46,945 bases of DNA from Actinophytocola sp036555685 (GCF_036555685.1 NZ_DATBKY010000215.1:1-46945), one strand, 5' to 3'. Counted from the stretch's first letter, positions 38,621-46,683 are shown. Notes: generated by a model from the letters alone, not told the origin. A program made the numbers and translations.

Positions 38621-40129
38621 TCAGCGGCGCGATCCTCCGGTGAGCGCGTCGACCAGCTGCTCGGCGGTCTCCGAGCCGTCCAGCAGCTCGCCGACGTGCG
38701 CCTTCGTGCCCCGCAGCGGCTCCAGCGTCGGGATCCGCACGAGCGACTCGCGGCCGAGGTCGAAGATGACCGAGTCCCACGAGGCGGCGGCGATCGCGTT
38801 CGGGTAGCGCTCCAGGCAACGGCCGCGGAAGTACGCACGGGTGTCCAGCGGCGGCGTGGTGATGGCCGCCTGGATCTCCTCCTCGGTCACCATGCGCTTC
38901 ATCGAGCCCCGGGTGACCAGGCGGTTGTAGAGGCCGTTCGCCATCCGCACGTCGGAGTACTGCAGGTCGACGAGGTGCAGCCGGGGTGCGGACCAGCCGA
39001 GGCCGTCGCGGGCGCGGTAGCCCTCGAGCAGCCGCAGCTTCGCCGGCCAGTCGAGCCGGTCGGCGCACTCCATGGGGTCACGGGCCAGCGCGTCGAGGAT
39101 CTCCCCCCACGTGGCGAGCACGTTCATGGAGACGGCGTCCTGCTCGGTGCGGTCGAGGTTCTCCGAGATGAGCTCGTGGTAGGCCTGCTGGATGTCCAGG
39201 CCGGTGAACTTACGGCCGTTGGCGAGCTCGACGGTGGCCTTGAGGCTCGGGTCGTGGCTCAGCGTGTGCACGGCGCGGACCGGGTCGGCCAGCTTCAGGT
39301 GGTCGAACCGGAGCCCGCTCTCGATCATGTCGAGGACCAGCGCGGTGGTGCCGACCTTGAGGTACGTGGAGGTCTCGGCCAGGTTCGCGTCACCGATGAT
39401 CACGTGCAGGCGGCGGTACTTGTCCGCGTCGGCGTGCGGCTCGTCGCGGGTGTTGATGATGCCGCGCTTGAGGGTGGTCTCGAGGCCGACCTCGACCTCG
39501 ATGTAGTCCGCACGCTGGGAGAGCTGGAAGCCGGCCTCCTCGCCGGCCACGCCGATGCCGACCCGGCCGGAGCCGCAGACCACCTGCCTGGACACGAAGA
39601 ACGGCGTCAGCCCGGCGATCACCGCGGTGAACGGGGTGCTGCGGGCCATCAGGTAGTTCTCGTGCGTGCCGTAGCTCGCGCCCTTGCCGTCGACGTTGTT
39701 CTTGTACAGCTGCAGGCGGGGCTGGCCGGGCACGGTGGCCGCGCGCACGGCGGCCTCCTCCATGACCCGCTCCCCCGCCTTGTCCCAGATGACCGCGTCA
39801 CGGGCGTTGGTCACCTCGGGCGCGGAGTACTCGGGGTGCGCGTGGTCGACGTAGAGGCGGGCCCCGTTGGTGAGGATGACGTTGGCGGCGCCGAGGTCCT
39901 CCACCTCGGGGTCGGCGGGCGGCATGCCCGGTGCCCCCAGGTCGAACCCGCGCGCATCGCGCAGCGGTGACTCGACCTCGTAGTCCCACCGCGCGCGCCG
40001 CGCCCGCGGGATGTCCGCGGCGGCGGCGTAAGCCAGTACGACCTGGGTGGAGGTCAGTACCGGGTTGGCGGTGGCATCTCCGGGAACGGCAATGCCGTAC
40101 TCGACCTCGGTGCCCATGATCCGGCGCAT
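38621..40129 (-). CDS. dop: Deamidase/depupylase of Pup, Dop
   Basis: A 502-residue PafA homologue that removes Pup from substrates and, where Pup ends in Gln, deamidates it. Numbering from ATG at 40129 puts GTEVEYG at E8/E10 and the catalytic aspartate at D95 (RLYVDHAHPEYS), the same numbers as in M. tuberculosis Dop, which supports this start over the GTG six bases upstream. The Dop loop (about residues 38-80, RARRARWDYEVESPLRDARG) that distinguishes it from PafA is present. The ATG stands seven bases after TAGGCT: leaderless. Because Pup here already ends in Glu, only depupylase activity would be needed. Confidence 0.95.
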   Translation of the reverse strand: MRRIMGTEVEYGIAVPGDATANPVLTSTQVVLAYAAAADIPRARRARWDYEVESPLRDARGFDLGAPGMPPADPEVEDLGAANVILTNGARLYVDHAHPEYSAPEVTNARDAVIWDKAGERVMEEAAVRAATVPGQPRLQLYKNNVDGKGASYGTHENYLMARSTPFTAVIAGLTPFFVSRQVVCGSGRVGIGVAGEEAGFQLSQRADYIEVEVGLETTLKRGIINTRDEPHADADKYRRLHVIIGDANLAETSTYLKVGTTALVLDMIESGLRFDHLKLADPVRAVHTLSHDPSLKATVELANGRKFTGLDIQQAYHELISENLDRTEQDAVSMNVLATWGEILDALARDPMECADRLDWPAKLRLLEGYRARDGLGWSAPRLHLVDLQYSDVRMANGLYNRLVTRGSMKRMVTEEEIQAAITTPPLDTRAYFRGRCLERYPNAIAAASWDSVIFDLGRESLVRIPTLEPLRGTKAHVGELLDGSETAEQLVDALTGGSRR

Positions 40130-40136
40130 GCTCACC

Positions 40137-40142
40137 AGCCTA
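40137..40142 (-). promoter_or_regulatory. Leaderless -10 (TAGGCT) of dop
   Basis: TAGGCT, seven bases, then the ATG at 40129. The GTG at 40135 would be only one base from the -10 and cannot be the start of a transcript from this promoter. Confidence 0.6.
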
Positions 40143-40153
40143 CGGACACGGAA

Positions 40154-41092
40154 TTAGGCCCAGGCAAGGGCGGCTCGATACGTCCAGTACTTCTCTGGGT
40201 CCTCCGCGAGGTCCGCGAGGCCCGGCACCGCGGGCACGCGCAGCGCCGCGAGGTTGCCGTGCAGCTGTTCCGGGCCGGCCGGACCCAGCAGAACCGTGTC
40301 CGCCCAGGGCTGGGCGAGCACGGCCGCCAGCGCGACGGCGTCCGGGCCCACGCGGTGCTCGGCGGCGAGCTCCGCGACCGGAGCCGGTGGTGAGACGGCG
40401 AGGCGGCCGTTGGCGAGCGCCTCCTTGACCAGCACGTGCGCGCCCGCGTCGTGGGCCTCCGCCAGCGCCGGTCCCACCGACTGCTCCAGCAGGTTCCACG
40501 TCGACTGCACGGCGGTGAACAGGGGCCTGCCGTGCCGCTCCAGCGACAGCCCCCGCCGCACGGTGTCCGCCTGCCGCGGCCCGGAGGTGGAGAAGCCCAC
40601 GCGCACCGGCAGGGCCGCGAGCGCGTCCTGCAGCTCGACGTCGTCGAACAGCGGGCTGTCCGCGGTCAGCGAGTGGACCTGGTACAGCGACAGCGCCGGG
40701 CCGAGCAGCGCGGACGTCTCCGCCCACTGCTGCGTGAAGCGGGCCAGCGAGTGCTCCTTGACCTCGTGCACGGGCGCGTCGAGGCGCCAGTCGCCCACGT
40801 ACGCGTAGCCCCACTTGCTCGACACGGTCAGCCCGGCCGGCGAGCGGTCGGCGAGCCAGCCCGCCAGGAACTCCTCCGCCCGGCCGTACGAGCGCGCCAC
40901 GTCGATCCAGCGCACGCCCGCCGCATAGGCGCGGTCGAGCACCTCCCACGAGGCCGCGCGCATCGCGTCGATCGAGCGGTCGGCCGGCAGCTCGTCGCGG
41001 CCCACGTTGATGTAGGCCGGACGACCGAGGGCGGCGAGCCCGAGCGCCAGCCGCTCGATACTCGCCGCCCTCTGTGCCGTGCGGCCCGCCAT
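40154..41092 (-). CDS. Aldo/keto reductase between mpa and dop
   Basis: A 312-residue protein of the aldo-keto reductase fold. The tetrad is visible as D64 and Y69 (WIDVARSYGRAEEF), K93 (SSKWGY) and H140 (YQVHS), so it should be active. It differs from the AKR5-type enzyme at 5.1 kb and is closer to the YghZ/L-glyceraldehyde or pyridoxal-reductase-like branches. It begins nine bases after the mpa stop, so it is cotranscribed with mpa, and ends 24 bases before dop. It is not a known Pup-pathway gene; substrate unknown. Confidence 0.82.
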   Translation of the reverse strand: MAGRTAQRAASIERLALGLAALGRPAYINVGRDELPADRSIDAMRAASWEVLDRAYAAGVRWIDVARSYGRAEEFLAGWLADRSPAGLTVSSKWGYAYVGDWRLDAPVHEVKEHSLARFTQQWAETSALLGPALSLYQVHSLTADSPLFDDVELQDALAALPVRVGFSTSGPRQADTVRRGLSLERHGRPLFTAVQSTWNLLEQSVGPALAEAHDAGAHVLVKEALANGRLAVSPPAPVAELAAEHRVGPDAVALAAVLAQPWADTVLLGPAGPEQLHGNLAALRVPAVPGLADLAEDPEKYWTYRAALAWA

Positions 41093-41101
41093 GAGGCGAA
41101 G

Positions 41102-42919
41102 CTACAGGTACTGTCCGGTGTTCGTCGCCGTGTCGATCGCCCGGCCGGACTCCTGGTTCTTGCCGGTGACGAGCGTGCGGATGTAGACGATCCGCTCGCC
41201 CTTCTTGCCGGAGATCCGCGCCCAGTCGTCCGGGTTGGTGGTGTTGGGCAGGTCCTCGTTCTCCGCGAACTCGTCGACGATCGCGTCCAGCAGGTGCTGC
41301 ACCCGCAGACCCGGTTGCTTGGTCTCCAGCACCGACTTGATCGCCGCCTTCTTCGCCCGGTCGACGATGTTCTGGATCATCGCGCCGGAGTTGAAGTCGC
41401 GGAAGTAGAGCACCTCCTTGTCGCCGTTGGCGTAGGTCACCTCGAGGAAGCGGTTGTCCTCGGTCTCCTCGTACATCCGCTCGACCGTGTGCTGGATCAT
41501 CGCCTCGATGCACGCCGCCGGGTCGCCGCCGAACTCCGCCAGGTCCTCGGCGTGGATCGGCAGGCTCTTGGTGAGGTACTTGGAGAAGATGTCCCGCGCC
41601 GCCTCCGCGTCCGGCCGCTCGATCTTGATCTTCACGTCGAGGCGGCCCGGGCGCAGGATGGCCGGGTCGATCATGTCCTCGCGGTTGGAGGCACCGATCA
41701 CGATGACGTTCTCGAGCCCCTCAACGCCGTCGATCTCGCTGAGCAGCTGGGGCACGATCGTCGTCTCCACGTCCGAGGAGACGCCGCTGCCCCGGGTGCG
41801 GAAGATCGAGTCCATCTCGTCGAAGAACACGATGACGGGGGTGCCTTCCGACGCCTTCTCGCGCGCCCGCTGGAAGATCAGCCGGATGTGCCGCTCGGTC
41901 TCGCCGACGAACTTGTTGAGCAGCTCGGGACCCTTGATGTTGAGGAAGTAGGACTTGGCCTCGGAGGCGTTGCCGTCGCCACGGATGGCCGCGACCTGCT
42001 TGGCCAGCGAGTTCGCCACCGCCTTGGCGATGAGCGTCTTGCCGCAGCCGGGCGGGCCGTAGAGCAGGACGCCCTTCGGCGGGCGCAGCTCGTACTCGTG
42101 GAACAGCTCGGCGTGCAGGAACGGCAGCTCCACCGCGTCGCGGATCTGCTCGATCTGCCGGAACAGGCCACCGATCGACGCGTAGTCGACGTCCGGCACC
42201 TCCTCCAGCACCAGGTCCTCGACCTCGGCCTTGGGCACCCGCTCGTACGCGTAGCCGGACTTCGTGTCCACCAGCAGCGAGTCACCCGGCTTGAGCGTCG
42301 CCTCCCGCAGCGGATCGGCGAGCCAGACGACACGCTCCTCGTCGGCGTGGCCGACGACCAGCGCGCGTGCCGGCGGCACGCCCTCCTGCATCTCCGCGAG
42401 CAGCTCGCGGAGCGTCGAGACCTCGCCGATGCGCTCGAAGTCACCGGCCTCGACGATGGTCAGCGCCTCGTTGAGGCGCACCGACTGGCCCCGGCGCAAC
42501 TGGTCGACCTCGACGGCCGGCGACGCCGCGACCCGCATCTTGCGGCCCGCGGTGAACACGTCGACGGTGCCGTCCTCGTGACCGGCCAGGAATACCCCGT
42601 AGCCGCTCGGCGGCTGGGCCAGGCGGTCCACTTCCTCCCGGAGCGCCAGCAGTTGGCTCCGAGCTTCGCGCAACGTCTCGACCAGCTTGGCGTTGCGCTC
42701 GGTCAGCTGGCTGACCCGCTCGGATGCCTCCGCGAGACGCTGCTCGAGCAGCCGCGCATGGCGTGGCGAGTCCGTCAGCTTCCGGCGCAGCAGCGCTACT
42801 TCCTCCTCGAGGAACCGGATCTGTGCGGCCTCCGACGGTTCGTGCCCAGACCCCGGCTCATGTCCAGCGCCGTGCTCGTCGGCCTCCTCGGGCCGACCAC
42901 CGGGACGATCGTGCTGCAT
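41102..42919 (-). CDS. mpa: Proteasome-activating AAA+ ATPase Mpa/ARC
   Basis: A 605-residue hexameric unfoldase that binds Pup and feeds pupylated proteins into the 20S core. An N-terminal acidic segment and coiled coil (about residues 28-90, IRFLEEEVALLRRKL to LLALREEVDRL) binds Pup. Tandem OB domains follow (about 95-240), then the AAA module with Walker A YGPPGCGKT (near residue 290), Walker B VFFDEMDS (near 364) and SNREDMIDPAILRPGR. It ends GQYL, the docking tail with the penultimate tyrosine. ATG at 42919 has GGGAGGAGGTG upstream. The promoter holds the better of two PafBC-like elements. Confidence 0.95.
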   Translation of the reverse strand: MQHDRPGGRPEEADEHGAGHEPGSGHEPSEAAQIRFLEEEVALLRRKLTDSPRHARLLEQRLAEASERVSQLTERNAKLVETLREARSQLLALREEVDRLAQPPSGYGVFLAGHEDGTVDVFTAGRKMRVAASPAVEVDQLRRGQSVRLNEALTIVEAGDFERIGEVSTLRELLAEMQEGVPPARALVVGHADEERVVWLADPLREATLKPGDSLLVDTKSGYAYERVPKAEVEDLVLEEVPDVDYASIGGLFRQIEQIRDAVELPFLHAELFHEYELRPPKGVLLYGPPGCGKTLIAKAVANSLAKQVAAIRGDGNASEAKSYFLNIKGPELLNKFVGETERHIRLIFQRAREKASEGTPVIVFFDEMDSIFRTRGSGVSSDVETTIVPQLLSEIDGVEGLENVIVIGASNREDMIDPAILRPGRLDVKIKIERPDAEAARDIFSKYLTKSLPIHAEDLAEFGGDPAACIEAMIQHTVERMYEETEDNRFLEVTYANGDKEVLYFRDFNSGAMIQNIVDRAKKAAIKSVLETKQPGLRVQHLLDAIVDEFAENEDLPNTTNPDDWARISGKKGERIVYIRTLVTGKNQESGRAIDTATNTGQYL

Positions 42920-42954
42920 GTCGGCACCTCCTCCCGTTAATTCTCTTACCAACC

Positions 42955-42977
42955 ACGGTACCGGTGCATACCGACAA
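42955..42977 (-). promoter_or_regulatory. mpa promoter with PafBC-like element
   Basis: TTGTCGGTA (42977-42969), eight bases, then TACCGT (42960-42955). This matches TTGTCRGTG-N8-TANNNT at eight of nine upstream positions and at the -10. A start near 42948 gives a leader of about 29 bases with the ribosome binding site. The rest of the 251-base gap between mpa and the next gene shows no convincing gene. Confidence 0.68.
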
Positions 42978-43170
42978 GAGAAGAGCATCCATATCTCGGA
43001 ACTGTCGCGACACATCGCGGAAACCGATGTGGACACCGGTACATTGCGCCATCTCAGCGAGGCGAGGAACCACTCACCCGCTACGGTGCGTCAGCTAGAA
43101 GGGAACGCCGCTGACGCAGGCGTCCACACCAGACTTGGCGACGAGATCGCCGCGATGAAGGAGATGTTCG

Positions 43171-43836
43171 ATGACGCAACCTCCGCAGCAGCCGGGTTCG
43201 TGGGGCGGCCAACCCGGCTACGGAGGCCAGCCCGGCCCTGGTCAGCAGCCTGGTGGCTATCCGCAGCAGGGCGGTTACCCGCAGCAGGGAGGCTACCCCC
43301 AGCAGGGTGGGTACCCGCCCGGCGGACCCCAGCCGCAGCAGTCCGGCGGATTCGGACAACCGGGTCAATTTGGGCAGCAGGGCCCTTACGGCCAGCCGGG
43401 TGGTTACGGTTACGGTCCGCAAAAGAAGAGCAAGATGCCGTGGATTCTTGCCGGCGGCGGCGTGCTCGTCGTCGCCGTCGCGGTGATTCTCATCATCGTG
43501 CTCGGCGGCGGCGGCTCAGGCAGTCCTCAAGGCGTTGCCGAGGATGTCGTCGACGCGTTCAACTCGAAGGACGCGAACAAGCTCAACGATCTCGCCTGCG
43601 ACTCGGCCAAGGAGGCGGCCGGCAAGGTCGACCCGAAGGACCTCGAGCCGCAGGAGGGCATCGAGGTGAAGGCGGAACTCGGCGAGGTCAAGGAGAACGG
43701 CGACACGGCGACCGCCGAGATGACGATCTCGCTGAGCGGCGGCGCCGCGGAGAACCTGCCGGAGGGGACCGGCAACACCAAGCTGACCATGAAGCTGGCC
43801 GACGAGGGCGGCTGGTGCGTCAAGGACATCGGCTGA
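43171..43836 (+). CDS. P/G/Q-rich membrane-anchored protein, cysteine-pair family, copy 1
   Basis: A 221-residue protein with a cytoplasmic P/G/Q/Y-rich tail (about residues 1-88) containing GGYPQQ repeats, a KKSK stop-transfer flank, one transmembrane helix (about 90-112, WILAGGGVLVVAVAVILIIVLGG in part) and an outer domain of about 105 residues. The outer domain begins VAEDVVDAFNSKD, has one cysteine in LACDS and one in GGWCVKDIG at the end, and reads like an NTF2/DUF4878-type alpha+beta fold. GAAGGAG precedes the ATG. It is divergent from mpa. Function unknown; three full-length relatives follow. Confidence 0.8.
   Translation: MTQPPQQPGSWGGQPGYGGQPGPGQQPGGYPQQGGYPQQGGYPQQGGYPPGGPQPQQSGGFGQPGQFGQQGPYGQPGGYGYGPQKKSKMPWILAGGGVLVVAVAVILIIVLGGGGSGSPQGVAEDVVDAFNSKDANKLNDLACDSAKEAAGKVDPKDLEPQEGIEVKAELGEVKENGDTATAEMTISLSGGAAENLPEGTGNTKLTMKLADEGGWCVKDIG
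43252..43320 (+). repeat. 18-bp tandem repeat encoding GGYPQQ
   Basis: Three complete 18-base units (43252-43269, 43270-43287, 43288-43305) and a partial fourth. They differ mostly at third codon positions, so the peptide GGYPQQ is kept while the DNA has drifted. Confidence 0.75.
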
Positions 43837-43867
43837 CGCACGGGCGAGCCACCAGCAACGACTCGAT

Positions 43868-43910
43868 GACGATCGCCGTCGGTCCCGGTCCCGGCGGCGA
43901 TCGTCGTTTT
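43868..43910 (+). terminator. Rho-independent-like terminator after copy 1
   Basis: GACGATCGCCG (43868-43878) pairs with CGGCGATCGTC (43895-43905), an 11-bp stem with a 16-base loop, followed by GTTTT. Confidence 0.75.
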
Positions 43911-43961
43911 CGGGGCCATACGATGTGTTTGAGGGGGAACGGGTCGTTCGGCGGCTCCGTC

Positions 43962-43967
43962 TAGCTT
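43962..43967 (+). promoter_or_regulatory. Candidate -10 (TAGCTT) for the copy 2-4 genes
   Basis: TAGCTT lies 36 bases before the ATG at 44004; GAAGGAG (43986-43992) follows in the leader. No clear -35. Confidence 0.4.
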
Positions 43968-44003
43968 GGTGTTGGCATTCGTTCCGAAGGAGTCCGGGCC
44001 CAG

Positions 44004-44666
44004 ATGACCTACCCACCGCAGCAGCCGGGTCCCTACGGGCAGAACCCGTACGGCCAACAGCAGCCACCCGGCACTCCGCCATATGGCGGACAGACGTCCT
44101 ACCAAGGGCTCGGCAGCTACGGTCCGCCACCGCCGCCTCCGAAGAAGCGCAACACCGGGATGATCGTCGCGATCGTCCTGATAGTCCTGCTCGTGCTCGG
44201 CGGCGGTGGCGTCGCCACCTACGTCCTGCTCAACAAGGACGACAAGCAGCAGACCGCGGACGAGAGCAAAAAGAACACGCCGTCCTCCGAGGACCAGCCG
44301 ACCGAGGAGTCCACGCAGACCTCGGACGGGGACGGCGGTGGCGGCGCCAGCAACACGCCCGACGACGTGCGCACCGCGTACATGGAGGCGTACGAGAGCA
44401 AGAGCTTCGCCGACGTCGTGAACAGCGCGTGCGCCGCCTACAAGAGCAAGTACGGAACCGACACCACCAGCCTCGAGAAGCAGCTCGCCCCGTTCGAGAT
44501 CACCGCGACCGCGAGCGGCGAGCCCGACGTCAACGGCAACACCGCCACCGCCGACATCAACCTCGAGCTGTCGAATGCCGGCACCACCGAGAAGCCGAAG
44601 ATCTTCATCAAGATCGTCGAAGAGGACGGCCAGTGGCGCTTCTGCGGTGAGGGGGAGGCCAAATAA
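44004..44666 (+). CDS. P/G/Q-rich membrane-anchored protein, cysteine-pair family, copy 2
   Basis: A 220-residue protein built like copy 1: a P/G/Q/Y-rich cytoplasmic tail (residues 1-45, QPGPYGQNPYGQQQ), PPPPPPKKRN, one transmembrane helix (about 52-75, MIVAIVLIVLLVLGGGG), a long Ser/Thr/Asp/Glu linker, and an outer domain starting DVRTAYMEAYESKSFADVV with cysteines in NSACAAYK and WRFCGEG. The linker of about 40 residues probably spans the cell wall. Copies 2, 3 and 4 are closely spaced and probably one operon. Function unknown. Confidence 0.8.
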   Translation: MTYPPQQPGPYGQNPYGQQQPPGTPPYGGQTSYQGLGSYGPPPPPPKKRNTGMIVAIVLIVLLVLGGGGVATYVLLNKDDKQQTADESKKNTPSSEDQPTEESTQTSDGDGGGGASNTPDDVRTAYMEAYESKSFADVVNSACAAYKSKYGTDTTSLEKQLAPFEITATASGEPDVNGNTATADINLELSNAGTTEKPKIFIKIVEEDGQWRFCGEGEAK

Positions 44667-44695
44667 CCGATCGGCCACTGCTCCGCCGGGCCGGC

Positions 44696-45184
44696 ATGAT
44701 CGCCGTCCTGCTGCTGGGCGTGCTGCTGATCCTCGGCCTGCTGGCGCTCGGCGTCTACCTGCTGTTCTTCCGGCCGGACCCGCCGCCGGAAACCGGCGAG
44801 CCGCGACCGGTGGCAAGCGCTCCGGAAAGCCCCGGCCCGGGATCCTCGACCGAGTCGCCGGGCGGGGGTTCCGGCAACGGCTCGGACGGTGGGTCCGAGT
44901 CCGGTTCGGAGTCGAGCGCGGTCCCCGACACCGCTGACCTGGAGGCCGTGGCACGCGACTACGTTGTCGCGGTGAACGGCCGGGACGAGGCCGCGGCGAC
45001 CGCGCTCACCTGCGAGCGAAAGGATCCGGGCACCTTGTACTCGGTCACCGGGGGTCGCGAGGTGCGGCTCGTCCGGGTCGAGGTGTTGGAAGGCGCCGTC
45101 GGCTCCGCCCAGCTGCGGGTCGGCGACGGCGAGACGGCTTTGTTGATGGAGAAGCGGGAGGACCGCTGGTGCGTGGCGATCTGA
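44696..45184 (+). CDS. Membrane-anchored protein, cysteine-pair family, copy 3
   Basis: A 162-residue relative that lacks the P/G/Q tail: it starts directly with a transmembrane or signal-anchor helix (residues 1-25, IAVLLLGVLLILGLLALGVY), then a G/S/E/P-rich linker and an outer domain beginning LEAVARDYVVAVNGRDEAAA, with cysteines in ALTCERKD and DRWCVAI. The ATG at 44696 has no good ribosome binding site, and a non-AUG start slightly upstream is possible. It begins 29 bases after copy 2 and ends 10 bases before copy 4. Confidence 0.72.
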   Translation: MIAVLLLGVLLILGLLALGVYLLFFRPDPPPETGEPRPVASAPESPGPGSSTESPGGGSGNGSDGGSESGSESSAVPDTADLEAVARDYVVAVNGRDEAAATALTCERKDPGTLYSVTGGREVRLVRVEVLEGAVGSAQLRVGDGETALLMEKREDRWCVAI

Positions 45185-45194
45185 GGGCGGCGCT

Positions 45195-45818
45195 ATGAGT
45201 GACGAGTTACCACCGGAGCAGGAGCCGGCCGGCAAGCCGGAGTCACCAGACCCGGCGAAGCCGGCGAGCCCGGGCGCGAACACGGAGGAGCGGGACGAGG
45301 CCCGCTTCGGCAGGCGGACGGCGCTGCTGATCCTGGGCGTGGCCGTCGTCGTGCTGGCGGCGATCGGCGTGGGGATCTACCTGATCGCGACGTCGGGCGA
45401 GAAGGACGTGGCCGATCCGGCACCCCCGACGATCACCGACCCGTCCCAGCCGAAGCCGCCGTCCTCGGCGCCGGACCCGTCCGGGCTGCCCACCCCGTCG
45501 TCGGCGGCGGGGACCGTGTCGAAGGCGCCGAAGCCCTCGGCCGACCGCCCCGTCGTGGCCGCCCGCTCCGCCGCGGAGGAGGCGGCGCAGGCGATCAACG
45601 AGCGCGACATCGACGCGATGAAGGAGCTGAGCTGCGACCCGAGCACGGTCGGCTCGGTCCAGGCGTTCCCGCCCGAGGCCACCGCCCGGCTCGTGCAGAA
45701 CCCGGAGGTCGAGGGCAACAAGGCGACGGCCCAGCTGGAGCTGTCGATCTCCGGCAGCGAACCGACCCTCGTGCCGCTGCCGATGGAGCGGCACAACGGC
45801 AAGTGGTGCGTGCCGTAG
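45195..45818 (+). CDS. Membrane-anchored protein, cysteine-pair family, copy 4
   Basis: A 207-residue relative with a charged, Pro-rich cytoplasmic tail (residues 1-40), one transmembrane helix (about 42-65, ALLILGVAVVVLAAIGVGIYLI in part), a P/S-rich linker and an outer domain with AAEEAAQAINERDIDAMKELSCDP and a C-terminal GKWCVP. The two cysteines and the NxRD-type start of the domain match copies 1-3. It converges with trmI, four bases between stops. Function unknown. Confidence 0.78.
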   Translation: MSDELPPEQEPAGKPESPDPAKPASPGANTEERDEARFGRRTALLILGVAVVVLAAIGVGIYLIATSGEKDVADPAPPTITDPSQPKPPSSAPDPSGLPTPSSAAGTVSKAPKPSADRPVVAARSAAEEAAQAINERDIDAMKELSCDPSTVGSVQAFPPEATARLVQNPEVEGNKATAQLELSISGSEPTLVPLPMERHNGKWCVP

Positions 45819-45822
45819 GACG

Positions 45823-46656
45823 TCAGGCCCGCTGAGCCCGGCGCTGCGGCCGGGGCGTGACCACGCCCTCGGCCAGGCGCCGGGCCGTCAGCACGAACGC
45901 CGTGTGCGCCACCATCCGGTGCTCCGGACGCACGGCCAGGCCGACCACGTGCCACGGGCGCATCAGCGTCTCCCAGGCCTGCGGCTCGGTCCAGCACTGC
46001 TGCTCGCGCAGCCCCTCGGTGACCTTGGACAGCTGCGTCGTCGTCGCCACGTACACCACGAGCACGCCGCCCGGGATGACGCTGTCCGCCGCGACCGCCA
46101 GCAGCTCCCACGGCGAGAGCATGTCGAGGATCATCCGGTCGACCTCGCCCGCGTGCCGGGCGAGGTCGCACACGTGGAGGTCCCAGTTCGCCGGTCGCTC
46201 GCCGAAGAACGCGGTCACGTTGCGCTCGGCGTGCTCGGCGTGGTCGGCGCGCACCTCGTAGGAGGTCACCCGGCCCTCGGGGCCGACCGCCCGCAGCAGC
46301 GAGCAGGTCAGCGCGCCCGACCCGGCGCCCGCCTCCAGCACCCGGGCGCCCGGGAAGATGTCGCCCCACATGACGATCTGGCCGGCGTCCTTCGGGTAGA
46401 TCACCTGCGCGCCGCGCGGCATAGACAGGACGTAGTCGGCGAGCAGCGGCCGCAGCGCGAGGTAGGAGGTGCCGCCGGCCGAGGTCACGAGCGAGCCCTC
46501 CGGCTTACCGATGATCTCGTCGTGGGCGACCGCGCCGCGGTGGGTGTGGTACTGCCCGCCCGGGGTGAGCACGAGCGTGTAGTGCCTGCCCTTGGGATCG
46601 GTCAGCTGAACGCGATCCCCCTCCCGGAACGGTCCGCTCGCCCTGACCTCCGTCAC
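45823..46656 (-). CDS. trmI: tRNA (adenine-58-N1)-methyltransferase TrmI
   Basis: A 277-residue tRNA m1A58 methyltransferase. The N-terminal small domain (GDRVQLTDPKGRHYTLVL, about residues 12-60) precedes the Rossmann domain with the SAM motif VLEAGAGSGALT and the catalytic-region LDMLSPWE. IYPKDAGQIVMWGDIFPGA is the family signature. It acts as a tetramer on the T-loop of tRNA. GTG at 46656 has AAGGGAG upstream. The homologue in mycobacteria also lies close to mpa, so this is conserved synteny. It diverges from the partial membrane-protein gene. Confidence 0.92.
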   Translation of the reverse strand: MTEVRASGPFREGDRVQLTDPKGRHYTLVLTPGGQYHTHRGAVAHDEIIGKPEGSLVTSAGGTSYLALRPLLADYVLSMPRGAQVIYPKDAGQIVMWGDIFPGARVLEAGAGSGALTCSLLRAVGPEGRVTSYEVRADHAEHAERNVTAFFGERPANWDLHVCDLARHAGEVDRMILDMLSPWELLAVAADSVIPGGVLVVYVATTTQLSKVTEGLREQQCWTEPQAWETLMRPWHVVGLAVRPEHRMVAHTAFVLTARRLAEGVVTPRPQRRAQRA

Positions 46657-46683
46657 CCTGCTCCCTTCGCTGAAGTTCGCGTG

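Noticed and set aside
42960..43098. Small open frame on the plus strand between mpa and copy 1
   Set aside because: It lies over the mpa promoter, has no ribosome binding site and reads as basic low-information sequence.
44457..44463. TGTCGGT inside the copy 2 membrane protein gene
   Set aside because: No -10 at the required distance and internal to a gene.
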